A stretch of 64,000 bases of DNA from Selaginella tamariscina (taxonomy: Eukaryota > Streptophyta > Lycopodiopsida > Selaginellales > Selaginellaceae). Position numbers and translations under genes: made by a program. Below are positions 32,320 through 43,330 of the stretch, piece after piece (position 1 is the first letter of the stretch; each line of letters begins with the position of its first letter). Location: contig PUQB01000022.1 of the NCBI GenBank assembly GCA_003024785.1, forward strand, positions 690,001 to 754,000, written 5' to 3'. Below the pieces are notes generated by a model. That model saw nothing but the letters and a program-made list of their open reading frames with translations, was not told where the DNA came from and made no database searches.

Positions 32320-33605
32320 TCAATATATATTCTTCTCAATTAAATCGCGTGTGTGTGCGTGCGTGCGTGTGTTTATGAGAGAGATATCATGGATTTAGGG
32401 TATTGTATATTTTCCTCTTTTTAACACACACACACACAATATATCAATTTATATATATGAACTTTTCATTTCACGGAGCATTTTTCAGAACGTTTTAATT
32501 CATATTGTTCTTTTCTAATCAGTATATTATAGTATATGAATTTAATTCGAATATAAGTTGCTTTCTATAATCTAATTTAGATTCCATTTAAAGTCAGAGA
32601 GAAAACATTAATTTGTAAATGGTCCATTTGGAATAAAAATTAGAATAAAATAATATTCATTTGATATTTAGTGTTGTTATGCGTACACGTTGCGTATAAC
32701 AGATTAATTGTTATGGTGCCACGTGCCAATTGTCCTAGTCAGATTTTTCTTCAACAGACGCACACAAATATTATATATATATTGTTATTTACTAATCTAT
32801 CCATATAATACTTAGGGTGTTATTCAAATTTATTTATCATTGACTTTCCCTCTGTTGTTTTACATCATATATGTATTATAAAACCATATTTATCTGCATT
32901 AATTAACAATATTTATTTTAATATTAAAAATCCATATTATGTCAAACAGTAATGTATCATATATTTTTATTTAGTATATAATATTATGTAATTATAACTA
33001 ATTTATAATGAAAAGAGTTTAAAATTTCAATCTTATTAGTATGTAAATTTTTACTATTATACTTACATACACCAGTAGATTTAATGTTACACATTCAAAA
33101 CATACACACACAACAGTAATGTTTATATAATTGAATCTTATGTTTTTGCTAAGTAAACAGGTCAGATGTTTTTAAATTATTAATTGGACTTTATTATTAC
33201 TGTTGTGTCTAGCTTCCGGTGTACATATATATTTTAATTATATAGATTATGTAAGTTCAAACTTAAAGAGATTATATCTTTATATTTATAAACTTTAATG
33301 CACGTTGTAACTAAAGTGGGCATGATACGTGAAAATGGGAATATAAAATAAATTACTAATTAATACTTAAGTTTTAATTATTAATTAATCATTTAATTAA
33401 TATGTAATTAAGCCTTAAATATTAATTAATTAATTAATTAATCCTTCAATAACCTTACTTAGTAAGGAATATTCCTAAAATATCTTAGAATATTCATATT
33501 ATTCTAAAAATAGTTTACAATAATGAAGAAATACTATCAAACATAATTACAAATGAAATCATTTTCTTATCAACATGTTAATTTTTTATAAATACTTTCT
33601 TTCTA
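32320..33605. other. gene-free AT-rich region
   Basis: 3' side of the second oleosin, with a GTGCG repeat at 32348-32372. Then AT-rich sequence including (TTAA)n around 33360-33450. No exon seen. Confidence 0.65.
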
Positions 33606-34800
33606 TCATACAAAGAAATTTTTCATTTTGTCTAAATCATCACTCTCCGGATTAATCAAATCATTTTGGTCAATATCTTGATGTTGTTGCCACCACTTAA
33701 CACTCTCACGAATGCAATTGGGAGTTGCCATCCTTGTTAATACATAAGATGTGATAAGAGAAGGTCTGCATAAAGGCTCATCTAAAAACTGACGTTCCTT
33801 AAGAATAATATTATAAAGCGCCCGGTTGCTATCCTTCATTTTATAAAATTCAATATCACGAGAAAGAAAAGCTTCAGGAAATGTATGATACGGTGGATAC
33901 TGCTCACAAAAATTTTCGAGATTCTTCTTTCTGAGGCACGTATCCAAGTAGTTCACTAGCTCATCCATGATATCGGTATCAGAATATGGATCGAAAGTGA
34001 TTGGATGAATACAAGCAATGTTTTGGTTGAGCATAGCCTTCTGAGGAGAGTCGTCTACTACTAACATGTTCTTCATTATCCTTAAGCGACTGATCTCCCC
34101 ATGAGTCCCAATTATTCTTTCATTCTTGAAGAAGTATGGCTTGCTTTCCTTTCTTATATTGTGAAATTCGAGAGGTTTATAACATATTCGCTGGTCAAAA
34201 ATCCAATCTTTACGAATCACCTCTTCTGCAACACTACAATGTTTCTTAAGTAAATTCAACAGCGGTGTTAAGTTATGAATCTGCATGCATGACCAAATCC
34301 CCACAAGCGCACCCATCTCCTTAAGCTTTTGAAAGAGACGATCCAACCCTGGACGAAAAATAATATCATATCGAAATTTACCATGACAAGGAATGAAATC
34401 TCCTTGTTTGATTTCTTTTTTCTATCCTGGGCCTTTGTCGATGAAGCAGAACACCATTGACATCCAACAACACAATATGGCCATGAGTAACATGAGATAG
34501 CGTTGCCTCTTGAATACTTTGCAAATCACTTGTTTGCTCCCTTTCACATTTATCCGTTGCCACTATTCGTTGCCTATCCCTTCATCATTTAATTGTACAT
34601 CATCCTTACAAGATTCAGATATTGCATGCGCTGAAGAAATTGATTTCGGAACTGAAGCCAATAAAAATGATGATGCAAAAACTGAAGTGGCCCCCATGGT
34701 AACGATGTTTTGAGCTGCATTATTATCCATTTCCTGCATGAACTCTGTCATTCTGACATGTGGCACAAGAAATTGTCGCCAAACCCCTCTCTTACCTCAT
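33606..34800 (-). CDS. HAD-superfamily FCP1/NIF-like phosphatase domain protein
   Basis: The long exon ending at 33606 holds PGLDRLFQKLKEMGALVGIW (HAD cap/motif II region), then NMLVVDDSPQKAMLNQNIAC, the acidic metal-binding motif III, and DELVNYLDTCL. Upstream, at about 34440-34490 in another frame, is HIVLLDVNGVLLHR, the HAD motif I with its nucleophile Asp; FCP1 proteins have DxDxT/V here, whereas this one is DVNGV. An N-terminal piece (MTEFMQEMDNNAAQN, SVFASSFLLASVPKSISSAH) precedes it. Frames break near 34416-34421 (six T) and 34565. The motif order and spacing fit NIF/FCP1-like phosphatases, which act on phosphoserine of RNA polymerase II or other proteins. The substrate here is unknown. 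Its C-terminal ~100 residues have no family I recognise. Confidence 0.7.
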
Positions 34801-35064
34801 GGCAATGCTGAAAATCCATGTTCTCAATTTTTCATTACATCTGCAAAATGATAATTAGCTGACCTTAAAATTATCAAGGTATATTATTTACCTTGTTAAT
34901 GTGTGACCCATGTTTGAACTAAAAGCTTCATTAATCCTTGAGAATTTATTTTCTGTACAAATATAAAAGAAATATACAAAAATGCCTTATGTTACACTCA
35001 TTTACAACTATTCATCACTCTATCAATTCATTATCAATTCTTCTTCGCTATTACCTTCTGATGA

Positions 35065-38000
35065 GGCGAAGAAGGTCTAAGCCGCTTGTGAGATGGTTCA
35101 AGATCTTCTGCATCTTCTATTGATGTTTCCATGGGTCCTGGAGTGTGCGAATGTTCTGTACTCCTCGAGATAACTTCCGGTCTAATATCTGATTGAGTTC
35201 GTTCTCAGACTCCGAGATTGAACCAGATTCACCTTCAGAGCTATCGCACTTATCTGGAGGGAACTTTCTCAAATACGCCTTTATGGATTCGTTGGGGTAC
35301 TCAGTTGAGACCCAATCTATCCACTTGTTCAGGTCCTCAACCATGGTCTTATCCTTCTCAACGGCAAACACACATGTATGCCGAAGGTAACACTCCTTCA
35401 AGACGGACCCCCTAGTGCAGTAGTCAAAAACCCACGCATCACTGTGAGGACCCCTGATCAAGTTGACGATGCTCCGTGCCGCTTGACTTGTAATGTTTGG
35501 ATAACGTACATTGCCGAATACGTCACTCATACCTATCGGTGTATCGGATGGAGGTTCAGGGCCGTTGGAGTGCAAACAGATGCCTGGCCAGTCATTTGGA
35601 AGCTTGAAATTGTTTGGCGCATTCCTAACAACCAAGTGAACAACAGTATCAATGCACTTGGGATTAGCATCGTTCATATAAAATCCTGTCCAACGATGTC
35701 TATTCTTCTTGGCGAAGGCGAAGGCAAAAGTATCGGTGACATGAGCAAGAATCAAGAAATAAATACCTGAAAAAGTAGGTATCAGTGAAGAGCGCAAGCA
35801 TGAATTCAATAATAAATACCTTCTATGTATATGCTTGCACGGCTAAGTTTCTCCACCAGATCCTCTAGTGCCCTATCTGTCGAAAGATTTTTTGACACCC
35901 GCCGATCCATCACGAACAATTGAAACGGTTTCCTACAAGCAGTGATGTTACCCCATAAAGTCTCCGAATCTAACAACAAACATCTGTAGGGCTTGTCGTG
36001 ATTCGTAGCATCCTCCTTTATAAGGTTCAATTCGGTTCTCCGCTGCTGAAGGACTGCCATAAGAGAAGGCGTCATCCCAATGTTCTCCTTTTTGGCGTTG
36101 GCGTGCAATAGATTCTTGCCTAGATCTTCCGATTGGTTCACCCATTCGACAAGCATATCATCGTTCGTCACATGCAAATATTTGCTAACCTCTTCATATG
36201 TTGAAGTCGAGGTCCAACCCAGTTTGTGGCAGTGTATTCCCAACCACTCCTTGAAATGCCTGACCGTCTTCAACTCCATTGCCTTGAGATGAAAAGGAGA
36301 GGTTGGGCTGCTGTTATTAATTTGTAGTTTGCCATCGATCACCAAATCAGCCAAGACTTCCATCTCCTCCATCGTTGTTCCATTTAAAGGCTTCAACCAT
36401 GTGAGCTTGAAATCGTTGTCTACATCCTTTGTAGATTGAACAGACTTAGCCTTCGGCGTCTTACTGGGTTTCTTTGCAGACTTTTCTGAGGGCTCCCCTT
36501 CACTTGTCTGCTTCTTCTTCAGTGTTCCTTTTGAAAAGGATTCCATAATCCCCAACCATTTGGCAAAGATCCTATCTTCGGGGCAAGAAATCAACATCAT
36601 CAGAAATGATGTTTCCTTCCCGCCCACCTGGGCAAAATCAACTGCTGCAATTTCTTCAACTCTCTGAGGAAAAAGACAGATTAATATACCGGCGAGATAA
36701 ATCCCGCCCAAACAATTTGCTTACCCGGTATTCCGCAGATTGTGTATTCCCTGCGGTAGCTCTTTGTGGTCGCTGAAGAGATTCCCACACGGCTCGCGTG
36801 TGTTTAAACTTCTCCCATATTTTGCTGTTGTAGTGGTTGGTGTCGGCAGCGTCCCATTCCGCCGATAACTTATGGTACTGCTCGATTGTGAGATTCGGCT
36901 TAGCTAAAAACGCCGATCTTTTTGTCAGCTTCTCACGGGTATGCTCGGAAAGTTTTGTTGCCATCGTTCCTTTGTTGTGTTCATCGAGAAGTCGTTGGGC
37001 TGCCGTTATTGTGTGCTGGCCACTAATGATGTAGTACTTGATAGATCTTTTATTCTCCGTCTGAATCTTCATGAGTTGTTCTGGTGTTGTGATCCAGACT
37101 TTGTCAGCACCCTTCCTTCTTTCATAGTATGGACACAAAACAGCATTATGTGGAACGGTATAAGAATTGTCGTCCTTCATCTTCTCCATGAGCTCAGCTA
37201 CACGTTCCTGGTTGAGTGGCCTGTAATTGAAGTTTGGGTTGACGCTGCAATATTTAACCCTACAAGGATAAATCTTATCATCCAACATCATTTCCTTGTG
37301 ACTTATTGCAGCATGAGATGCCACAGGTGCAGCTGACAAAACGATTGATGATTTTCTTTTGCGATCCGAATCAACATGTGTGATCCCCGACTGCAGCTGT
37401 TCTAGTGTTCTCGGCACACTCTCCAGCTCCCGAAGCTTCCTAAGCAAATTGAACGTGATCTGTAGAGAACCTGAGACCGAGCCACCTTCTCAATCTCCTT
37501 ATGATGTCGCTGTGTTCTTCTTCAATGTGAAGAGGGAAGATTGCTCCACTTGCTGATTTTCTGTATTGTGAAGCAATATCTCCTGACAATACACCTACTC
37601 GATGAGTCTGAAGATCTTCGAAGTAGACATCCAGATGGATCCCCTCCATAGATGGGCTTTCGTTGAGTTGAAGAAGAACTCCAAGGTCAACATCATTAGT
37701 GAACACGTGAACGTCATTATCCACAAGTCGACAAAACCACCCGAGATTAATGTTGTAACTGACGACCTCTGGATCCGAGAACGTGACATTGGATGGAACA
37801 AGGCATATCTGTCGAGCATCGTCCAATCTGGGTTCGCAGCCTGCTTTCGGGTGCTTGACTAGCGAATCTACTTTCCATTGTTTTGCTTGTCCATGAGATG
37901 TGACAGAGGTTAATTTGACAGCAACCATGGTTGCTCCAATGCGCTTCCCATTTATCTTAAAATATGGCCAAGTTGATTCCAGAATCCCCCTGCCCATCTC

Positions 38001-38170
38001 TTCTCCTGCTCTTGTCTTTAATGTCACTTCAATTCCACATCTGAATACAAAAATGATTAGTTCAAGTATCCGAGTATAACAGATTTTATTTTAATTCTTA
38101 CCCAGAATTTGACGACGACTCCATACTAATGACTCGATCTCCTTGTTTGATCAAATCGTCCTTCTGCAAA
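35065..38170 (-). CDS. large ParB/sulfiredoxin-fold protein with SAM-binding-like C-terminal part
   Basis: Exons (minus): about 38102-38158 (acceptor TTTTGCAG; KDDLIKQGDRVISMESSSNSG), about 37440-38040, 36725-37447, 35820-36663 and about 35065-35766. Introns of 61 nt (36664-36724) and 53 nt (35767-35819) splice in frame. The N-terminal domain (GRGILESTWPYFKINGKRIG) resembles that of plant transposon proteins. In the middle, NYRPLNQERVAELMEKMKDD and YYIISGQHTITAAQRLLDE fit the ParB/RepB N-terminal nuclease fold. The C-terminal part has YRCLLLDSETLWGN, FLILAHVTDTFAFAFAKKNR and VFDYCTRGSVLKECYLRHTC followed by VFAVEKD, like the SAM-binding region of methyltransferases, then an acidic Ser/Glu tail. 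One frame join near 37445 is unclear, and the tail shifts frame near 35130. Function is unknown. The 61-nt intron contains the palindrome of the adjacent arrays. Confidence 0.65.
36693..36710. repeat. single palindrome copy inside an intron of the ParB-fold gene
   Basis: GGCGAGATAAATCCCGCC, a variant of the 18-bp palindrome of the arrays at 38.5 and 43.3 kb, occupies the 61-nt intron 36664-36724. Confidence 0.9.
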
Positions 38171-38262
38171 ATAATACACTATAAATATAATATAAAAACG
38201 CACACACACTTGTATAAACCCGAATATACAAAAATAATACACAGAGAGAAGTAGACGTAATT

Positions 38263-38348
38263 AACTGTCCGAAGCTCACATTTGTGTTAGTGCAAAAGAA
38301 AGATAACATTTCGTTTTAGAACCACCACAAATGTGAGCTCTGGACAGT
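38263..38348. repeat. 23-bp inverted repeat (hairpin) upstream of the ParB-fold gene
   Basis: AACTGTCCGAAGCTCACATTTGTG (38263-38286) pairs with CACAAATGTGAGCTCTGGACAGTT (38325-38348) with two mismatches and a loop of about 38 nt. It lies between the gene's first coding exon and array A. Confidence 0.9.
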
Positions 38349-38459
38349 TTTACATAGATTCCTAGCTTTTACTCGAAATATTATGATAAGATGATAAAAG
38401 TAAATAAAATGAGATATGCAACTTATATATACTAATACACATATATATTCACATGGAAG

Positions 38460-39898
38460 GTGCGGCGGGATTAATCTCGCCACCCCTTCAATGCCTCCTG
38501 AAAGAGTGGGCGGGATTAATCTCGCCACCTTTCTGGAGGCCTTGAACGGGAGTGCGGAATTAATCTTGCCACCCTTCTCGGTCTCAGAGAGAACTGGGCA
38601 GGATTTATTTCTCACACCCCTTCAGTGACTCCAGAAAGGAGGCGGGATTAATCTCGCCCACCATGTAAGGATGGTTAAATGAATCTCGCCACCCTTCCCA
38701 GTCCCCTCCATTGGTATGTTGTAAACCTTCTACGTCTCAGAAACGTTTGGGATTGGTCCAACTCACCAATGGGAAAAAGGAAGGGTGGCGAGATTCATTT
38801 CTCCAACAGGCATTGAAGACTCGGCGGGATTAATCCCGCCGCCCAGGGCCTTCACTCGTCCCTATGCGGCGGGATTAATCCCGCCGGACGCCAATTCCCT
38901 GCGCGGAATCGGGCGGGATTAATCCGCCGCCTAGGCACTTCAGCAGGCCAATGGCGGCGGGATAAATCCGCCCGATTCCGCAGGGAATTGGCGTCCGGCG
39001 GGATTAATCCCGCCTCCCAGGCCCTTCACTCGGGCCTTAGTCGGCGGGATTAATCCCGCCGAACGCCAATGCCCTGTGCGAAATCTTGCGGGATTAATCC
39101 CGCCGCCTAGGCCCTTCAGGCAGGCCAATGGCGGCGGGATAAATCCCGCCCGATTCCGCGCAGGGCATGCGTACGCGGCGGGATTAATCCCGCCCACCAT
39201 GTAAGGGATGGTGAAATTAATCCCACCACCCTTCTCAGTTCCCTCCATTGGTATTTTGTAAACCTTCTCCGTCTCAGACAGAGTTAGTCGGGATTGATTC
39301 AACATACCAATGGGGTAATGAAGGTTCGGAGATTAATCTCGCCACCGGGTAATGAAGGTTCGGAGGCTAATCCCGCCGCCCTCTCGTAAATCATGCGCTC
39401 ACACATATATATTGGCTGCGGCATTTTTGAACAGGGATGGGTGGGGGCGGGATTAATCCCGCCGCTTATATCCTGCGGAAGTGCCTGAGCGGCGGGATTA
39501 ATCCCGCCGCCCTCCGCGAAGGGCATGAGCGTGGGGCCGGATTAATCCCGCCGTTCATGTCCTGCGTGAATTCCCTGGGCGGCGGGATTAATCCCGCCGC
39601 TCTACGACAAACCGAAGAGCGGCGGGATTAATCCCGCCGCCCATGGCCTGCGTGAGGGGCCTCGGCGGCGGGATTAATCCCGCCGCCCCCCCTGTAAATG
39701 CCCTGCGCGGAATCCGGCGGGATTAATCCCGCCCATTAGAACCTTCACACAGGCCATTGCCGGCGAGATAAATCCCGCCGCATTCCGCGCAGGGCATGGG
39801 TGAGCGGCGGGATTAATCCCGCCGCCATGCCGTGAGCCTCGGCGGCGGATTAATCCCGCCGCCATGGCAACCTATAGCGGCGGGATTAATCCCGCCGC
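38460..39898. repeat. palindrome array A, unit GGCGGGATTAATCCCGCC
   Basis: Roughly 25-30 copies of the perfect 18-bp palindrome or close variants (GATAAATCC, ATCTCGCC and others), about 45 bp apart. Perfect copies include 38823-38840, 38868-38885, 38997-39014, 39043-39060, 39177-39194, 39446-39463, 39491-39508, 39581-39598, 39621-39638, 39667-39684, 39716-39733, 39806-39823 and 39879-39896. The spacers are GC-rich and themselves partly repeated (GGCCTTCACTCG, CCCTGCGCGGAATC). The left part (38460-38800) holds weaker variants. Confidence 0.97.
38690..39330. repeat. duplicated ~100-bp segment within array A
   Basis: 38690-38790 and 39222-39330 share CCCTCCATTGGTATxTTGTAAACCTTCTxCGTCTCAGA and end with ACCAATGGG. 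Each carries its own CCATTGG/CCAATGG inverted pair. This shows that part of the array arose by segmental duplication. Confidence 0.85.
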
Positions 39899-39899
39899 T

Positions 39900-39947
39900 C
39901 GAGGGGCTTAGCGAGATAAAAACACACACATATATATATGTGTGTGT

Positions 39948-39978
<31 letters not shown>

Positions 39979-40602
39979 AGGAGTGTACGTGTGTGTGCAA
40001 GAGATAGATAAATAAATAAAATTATACAGTACTGGTACACCTAATATATGTGTGTACATAGGTATATATATGTGTGTATATGTATATCGTGTGTATGCGT
40101 GTGAGCGAAACAAATAAAATCATACAGATAAACAAACACACACACACACATATATATACACAGGAGTGTGCGTGTGTGTGCGAAAGATAAAACTAATAAA
40201 TAAATAAAATTATACAGATAAACACACACATATATATGTGTGTATAAATATATAATCTATAGAGAAAGAGAGAGAGTCTGTGAATATAAAGCATATATAT
40301 AAACTAGTGTTGTATGTATGTATATATGTATATAGGTATATATATATGTGTATATGTATATTGTGTGTATGCGTGTGTGAGCGAAACAAATAAAATCATA
40401 CAGATAAACAAACACACACACACACACATATACATACACAGGAGTGTGCGTGTGTGTGCGAGAGATAAAACTAATAAATAAATAAAATTATACAGATAAA
40501 CACACACATATATATATGTGTGTATATAGATATATAACCCATATGAATATATAAGCATATATATAAACTAGTGTTGTATACTATTTGTTAATATGCATTG
40601 AT

Positions 40603-40666
<64 letters not shown>

Positions 40667-40728
40667 GCAGCGCGTGTGTGTGGAGAGATAGATCAATAAA
40701 AAAAAATTTACAGATACTGGTACACATA

Positions 40729-40760
<32 letters not shown>

Positions 40761-41053
40761 TGTGTGTGTGTGTGTGTGTGTGTGTAAAGCAGTGTGCGTG
40801 TGTGTGGGAGAGATAGATCAATAAAAAAAAATTTACAGATACTGGTACACATAATATATGTATGTATATATGTATATAGGTATATATATATGTGTATATG
40901 TATATCGTGTGTATGCGTGTGTGAGCGAAACAAATAAAATCATACAGATAAACAAACACACACCCACACACACATATACATACACAGGAGTGTGCGTGTG
41001 TGTGCGAGAGATAAAACTAATAAATAAATTTATACGCACACTCCTATACATAT

Positions 41054-41084
<31 letters not shown>

Positions 41085-41085
41085 G
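39900..41085. repeat. complex microsatellite block with higher-order repeats
   Basis: TA, TG and CA repeats are interleaved with two recurring phrases: GGAGTGTGCGTGTGTGTGCG followed by AGATAAA (about 40162, 40441, 40987) and GTGAGCGAAACAAATAAAATCATACAGATAAACAAACAC (about 40100, 40376, 40922). A longer block with AAAAAAATTTACAGATACTGGTACACATAATATA is duplicated at 40699 and 40827. No gene seen. Confidence 0.85.
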
Positions 41086-41995
41086 ATCTCACTGTGTGCA
41101 CAGCCGCCGCCGCCGATTTCACAGCCGCCGCCTCTTGAAACCCTAAGAATATACCTAAACCCTAAAGGAATTAAATATATATATTAACCCTAATAGAATA
41201 TTCCTTCTGAGAATATACTTAAACCCTAAAAAGAATAAAATATAGATTCGCCCTAAACGAATATTCTTTCATTATATTATTAGCGCGTGCGTGTGCGTGG
41301 GTGTATCACATACACCTCAAAAATATAAATCATGCAGGGATTTAACATGTGTGTGTCCATGAGAGTGTTAAAGTTTCATGTGTATCAATACATACATACA
41401 CATTGCATATATTAATACACATAATATATACATACACACGTGTATACACACAGACATACACACATATTAGTACATAATATTAGAGAGACCGAGTACATAT
41501 TATAGATCATGCATGGTGTATATGTTTGAGAGAAGAGAGACAGTACATATTAACATGGATCATGCATGGTGTGTATGTATGAGAGAAGACAGAAAGTACA
41601 CATATATACATACAGAGTACACATATATACATGCACACGTGTATACACACAGACATACATACATATTACATGAGTAAATTCATTGTGTTACATATTAGGG
41701 TTTAGGGTTTAGGGTTTAGGGTTTGCTCCCAACAAGCTTAATATAAATATTACACATGTAAATTCAATGTGTTACATACAGTCACACAGATTGAGTACAT
41801 ATATCATACATGCGTTGAACATGATGTTTTCAATAAAGAAGCAACCTATTTCTTCAGTTTGGTTTAGGGTTGTGCATGTGTGTGCATATGTGTTTTTGTA
41901 AGTTCTTGTAATGCGTGTGTAAATTTATGATTGTGTTTATATATGTGTGCAAAACAAACATCGAATAATTAAGAAAATAATATTAATAAACACAC
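41086..41995. other. GC-rich patch and telobox-like sequence, no clear gene
   Basis: 41095-41135 has (GCC)n (CAGCCGCCGCCGCCGATTTC). 41140-41270 repeats AAACCCTAAxGAAT and GAATATTC motifs. Repeats of ATACATACACA and CATGCATGGTGTATATGTTTGAGAGAAGA follow. It could hold the 5' end of a transcript across array A, but no exon can be shown. Confidence 0.5.
41696..41724 (+). repeat. interstitial telomeric repeat (TTTAGGG)4
   Basis: Four head-to-tail units of the plant telomere repeat. Confidence 0.95.
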
Positions 41996-42720
41996 TAGGA
42001 ACATATTTTAAATTATACATAATAATATATGATTTTATCTAATATATAGCCATATATAGTTTTAATAATATATATTAATTTAATATTGATAAAAAGGTTT
42101 AACATTGAAATATTCTTGAAATAATAAGAAATTAATTGAGAAAATCCCATTAATATATACAAATGTAAATTAAGTACTCAAATAATTAACTAAATTAATT
42201 ATCATAATCATGTTTAATATTGGAATATTCTTGGAATAATAAGAAAATAATAAAGAATATCCCATTAATATAAAGAAGATTAATTACTCAAGTAATTAAG
42301 GAAATGATATTAATATATATATTATTAAAACTATATATGACTATATATTAGATAAAATGATGTATTATTATGTATAATTTAAAATATGTTCATAGTGTGT
42401 ATTAATTTAATATTGATAATAAGGTTTAACACATGAATATTCTTGAAATAATAACAAATTAATTGAGAAAATCCCATTAATATATACAAATGTAGAATAA
42501 TTACTGCAATAATTAAGAACAAGACTAATTTAATTATGATAATCAGGTTTAATATTAGAATATTCTTCAAATATTAATAAAATATTAAAGAATATCCCAT
42601 TGATTACTAGGAAATGAAAACTAAATACTCGAGTAATTAAGAAAATAATAATAATAAACAGACTATGAATATATTTTAAATGATACATAATAATATATCA
42701 ATTTATTTATTGTATAAGTA
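41995..42720. repeat. AT-rich tandem and inverted repeats
   Basis: A ~180-bp unit with AGGTTTAACATTGAAATATTCTTGAAATAATAAGAAA and AATCCCATTAATATA recurs at about 42100, 42210, 42425 and 42545. In addition, 41999-42080 (TTTTAAATTATACATAATAATATA...ATATATAG) is present inverted at about 42305-42390. Confidence 0.85.
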
Positions 42721-42949
42721 TATTATATATATATATATATATAATATAAATATACTTGAATACTAAGAATGTAGAATATAGTCTAAAATTTCGTAATATT
42801 AAACAGCTTGAATCACTTGAATAACATTAAATGCAATTTTAAAATACTCATTGGAACTGGAGAGTATATATGTCAGAGTGTCGGATATTTGTGTCAACTC
42901 ATCTTAAATTTTATTTTCTGTTCTTTTTAAAAAATTTGAATTTCTGACA

Positions 42950-43161
42950 TATGTATTGTCGGTCTGACATGTAAATTTGAAAATGCATTTAATTTCCCAC
43001 TCAAATTCAGATCTGGTTCTTTCTCCGGCAAGGGTTTCTTCATTTCTGTATTTTTCACTCTTTAGATCTTCTTTTTTCTTCATAGTGATCATCTCAGGGG
43101 CGAGATTAAATTGGGTGCTATTCTTTATAGGAAAGCACGGCGCCTTCAGTGCTGTTTACAA
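42950..43161 (+). other. candidate 5' leader exon of the transposase-like gene
   Basis: A less AT-rich stretch ending GCTGTTTACAA|GTAAGTATT, a strong donor. The next good acceptor is TTTATGTGCAG at 44340, directly before the transposase coding exon. A leader intron of about 1.18 kb would then contain all of array B. Inference only. Confidence 0.4.
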
Positions 43162-43330
43162 GTAAGTATTATAAACAAATTTAAAAATACTTATAAAGAT
43201 TCACTCTCTTACATTCTCTCTTAAAATTACAATTTAGGGGTTTAGGAATGCATTAGGATTATAATATATTCCGTTAGGGATTTATCCCGTTTAAATATCC
43301 TTTTAACTTAATATTCTAGGTTAACCGGGC

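Noticed and set aside
36656..36711. A start codon for a separate gene at 36711 (MGGIYLAGILICLFPQ).
   Set aside because: This is intron sequence containing the palindrome; splicing 36664-36724 joins the two flanking frames without a break (QSAEYR to RVEEIAAVDF).
35193..37862. Plus-strand open frames of 65-131 codons opposite the ParB-fold gene.
   Set aside because: They are complements of well-spliced minus-strand coding exons.
41095..41135. A CpG-island-like promoter for a hidden gene at the (GCC)n patch.
   Set aside because: It is only ~40 bp and no exon follows on either strand; kept only as a remark.
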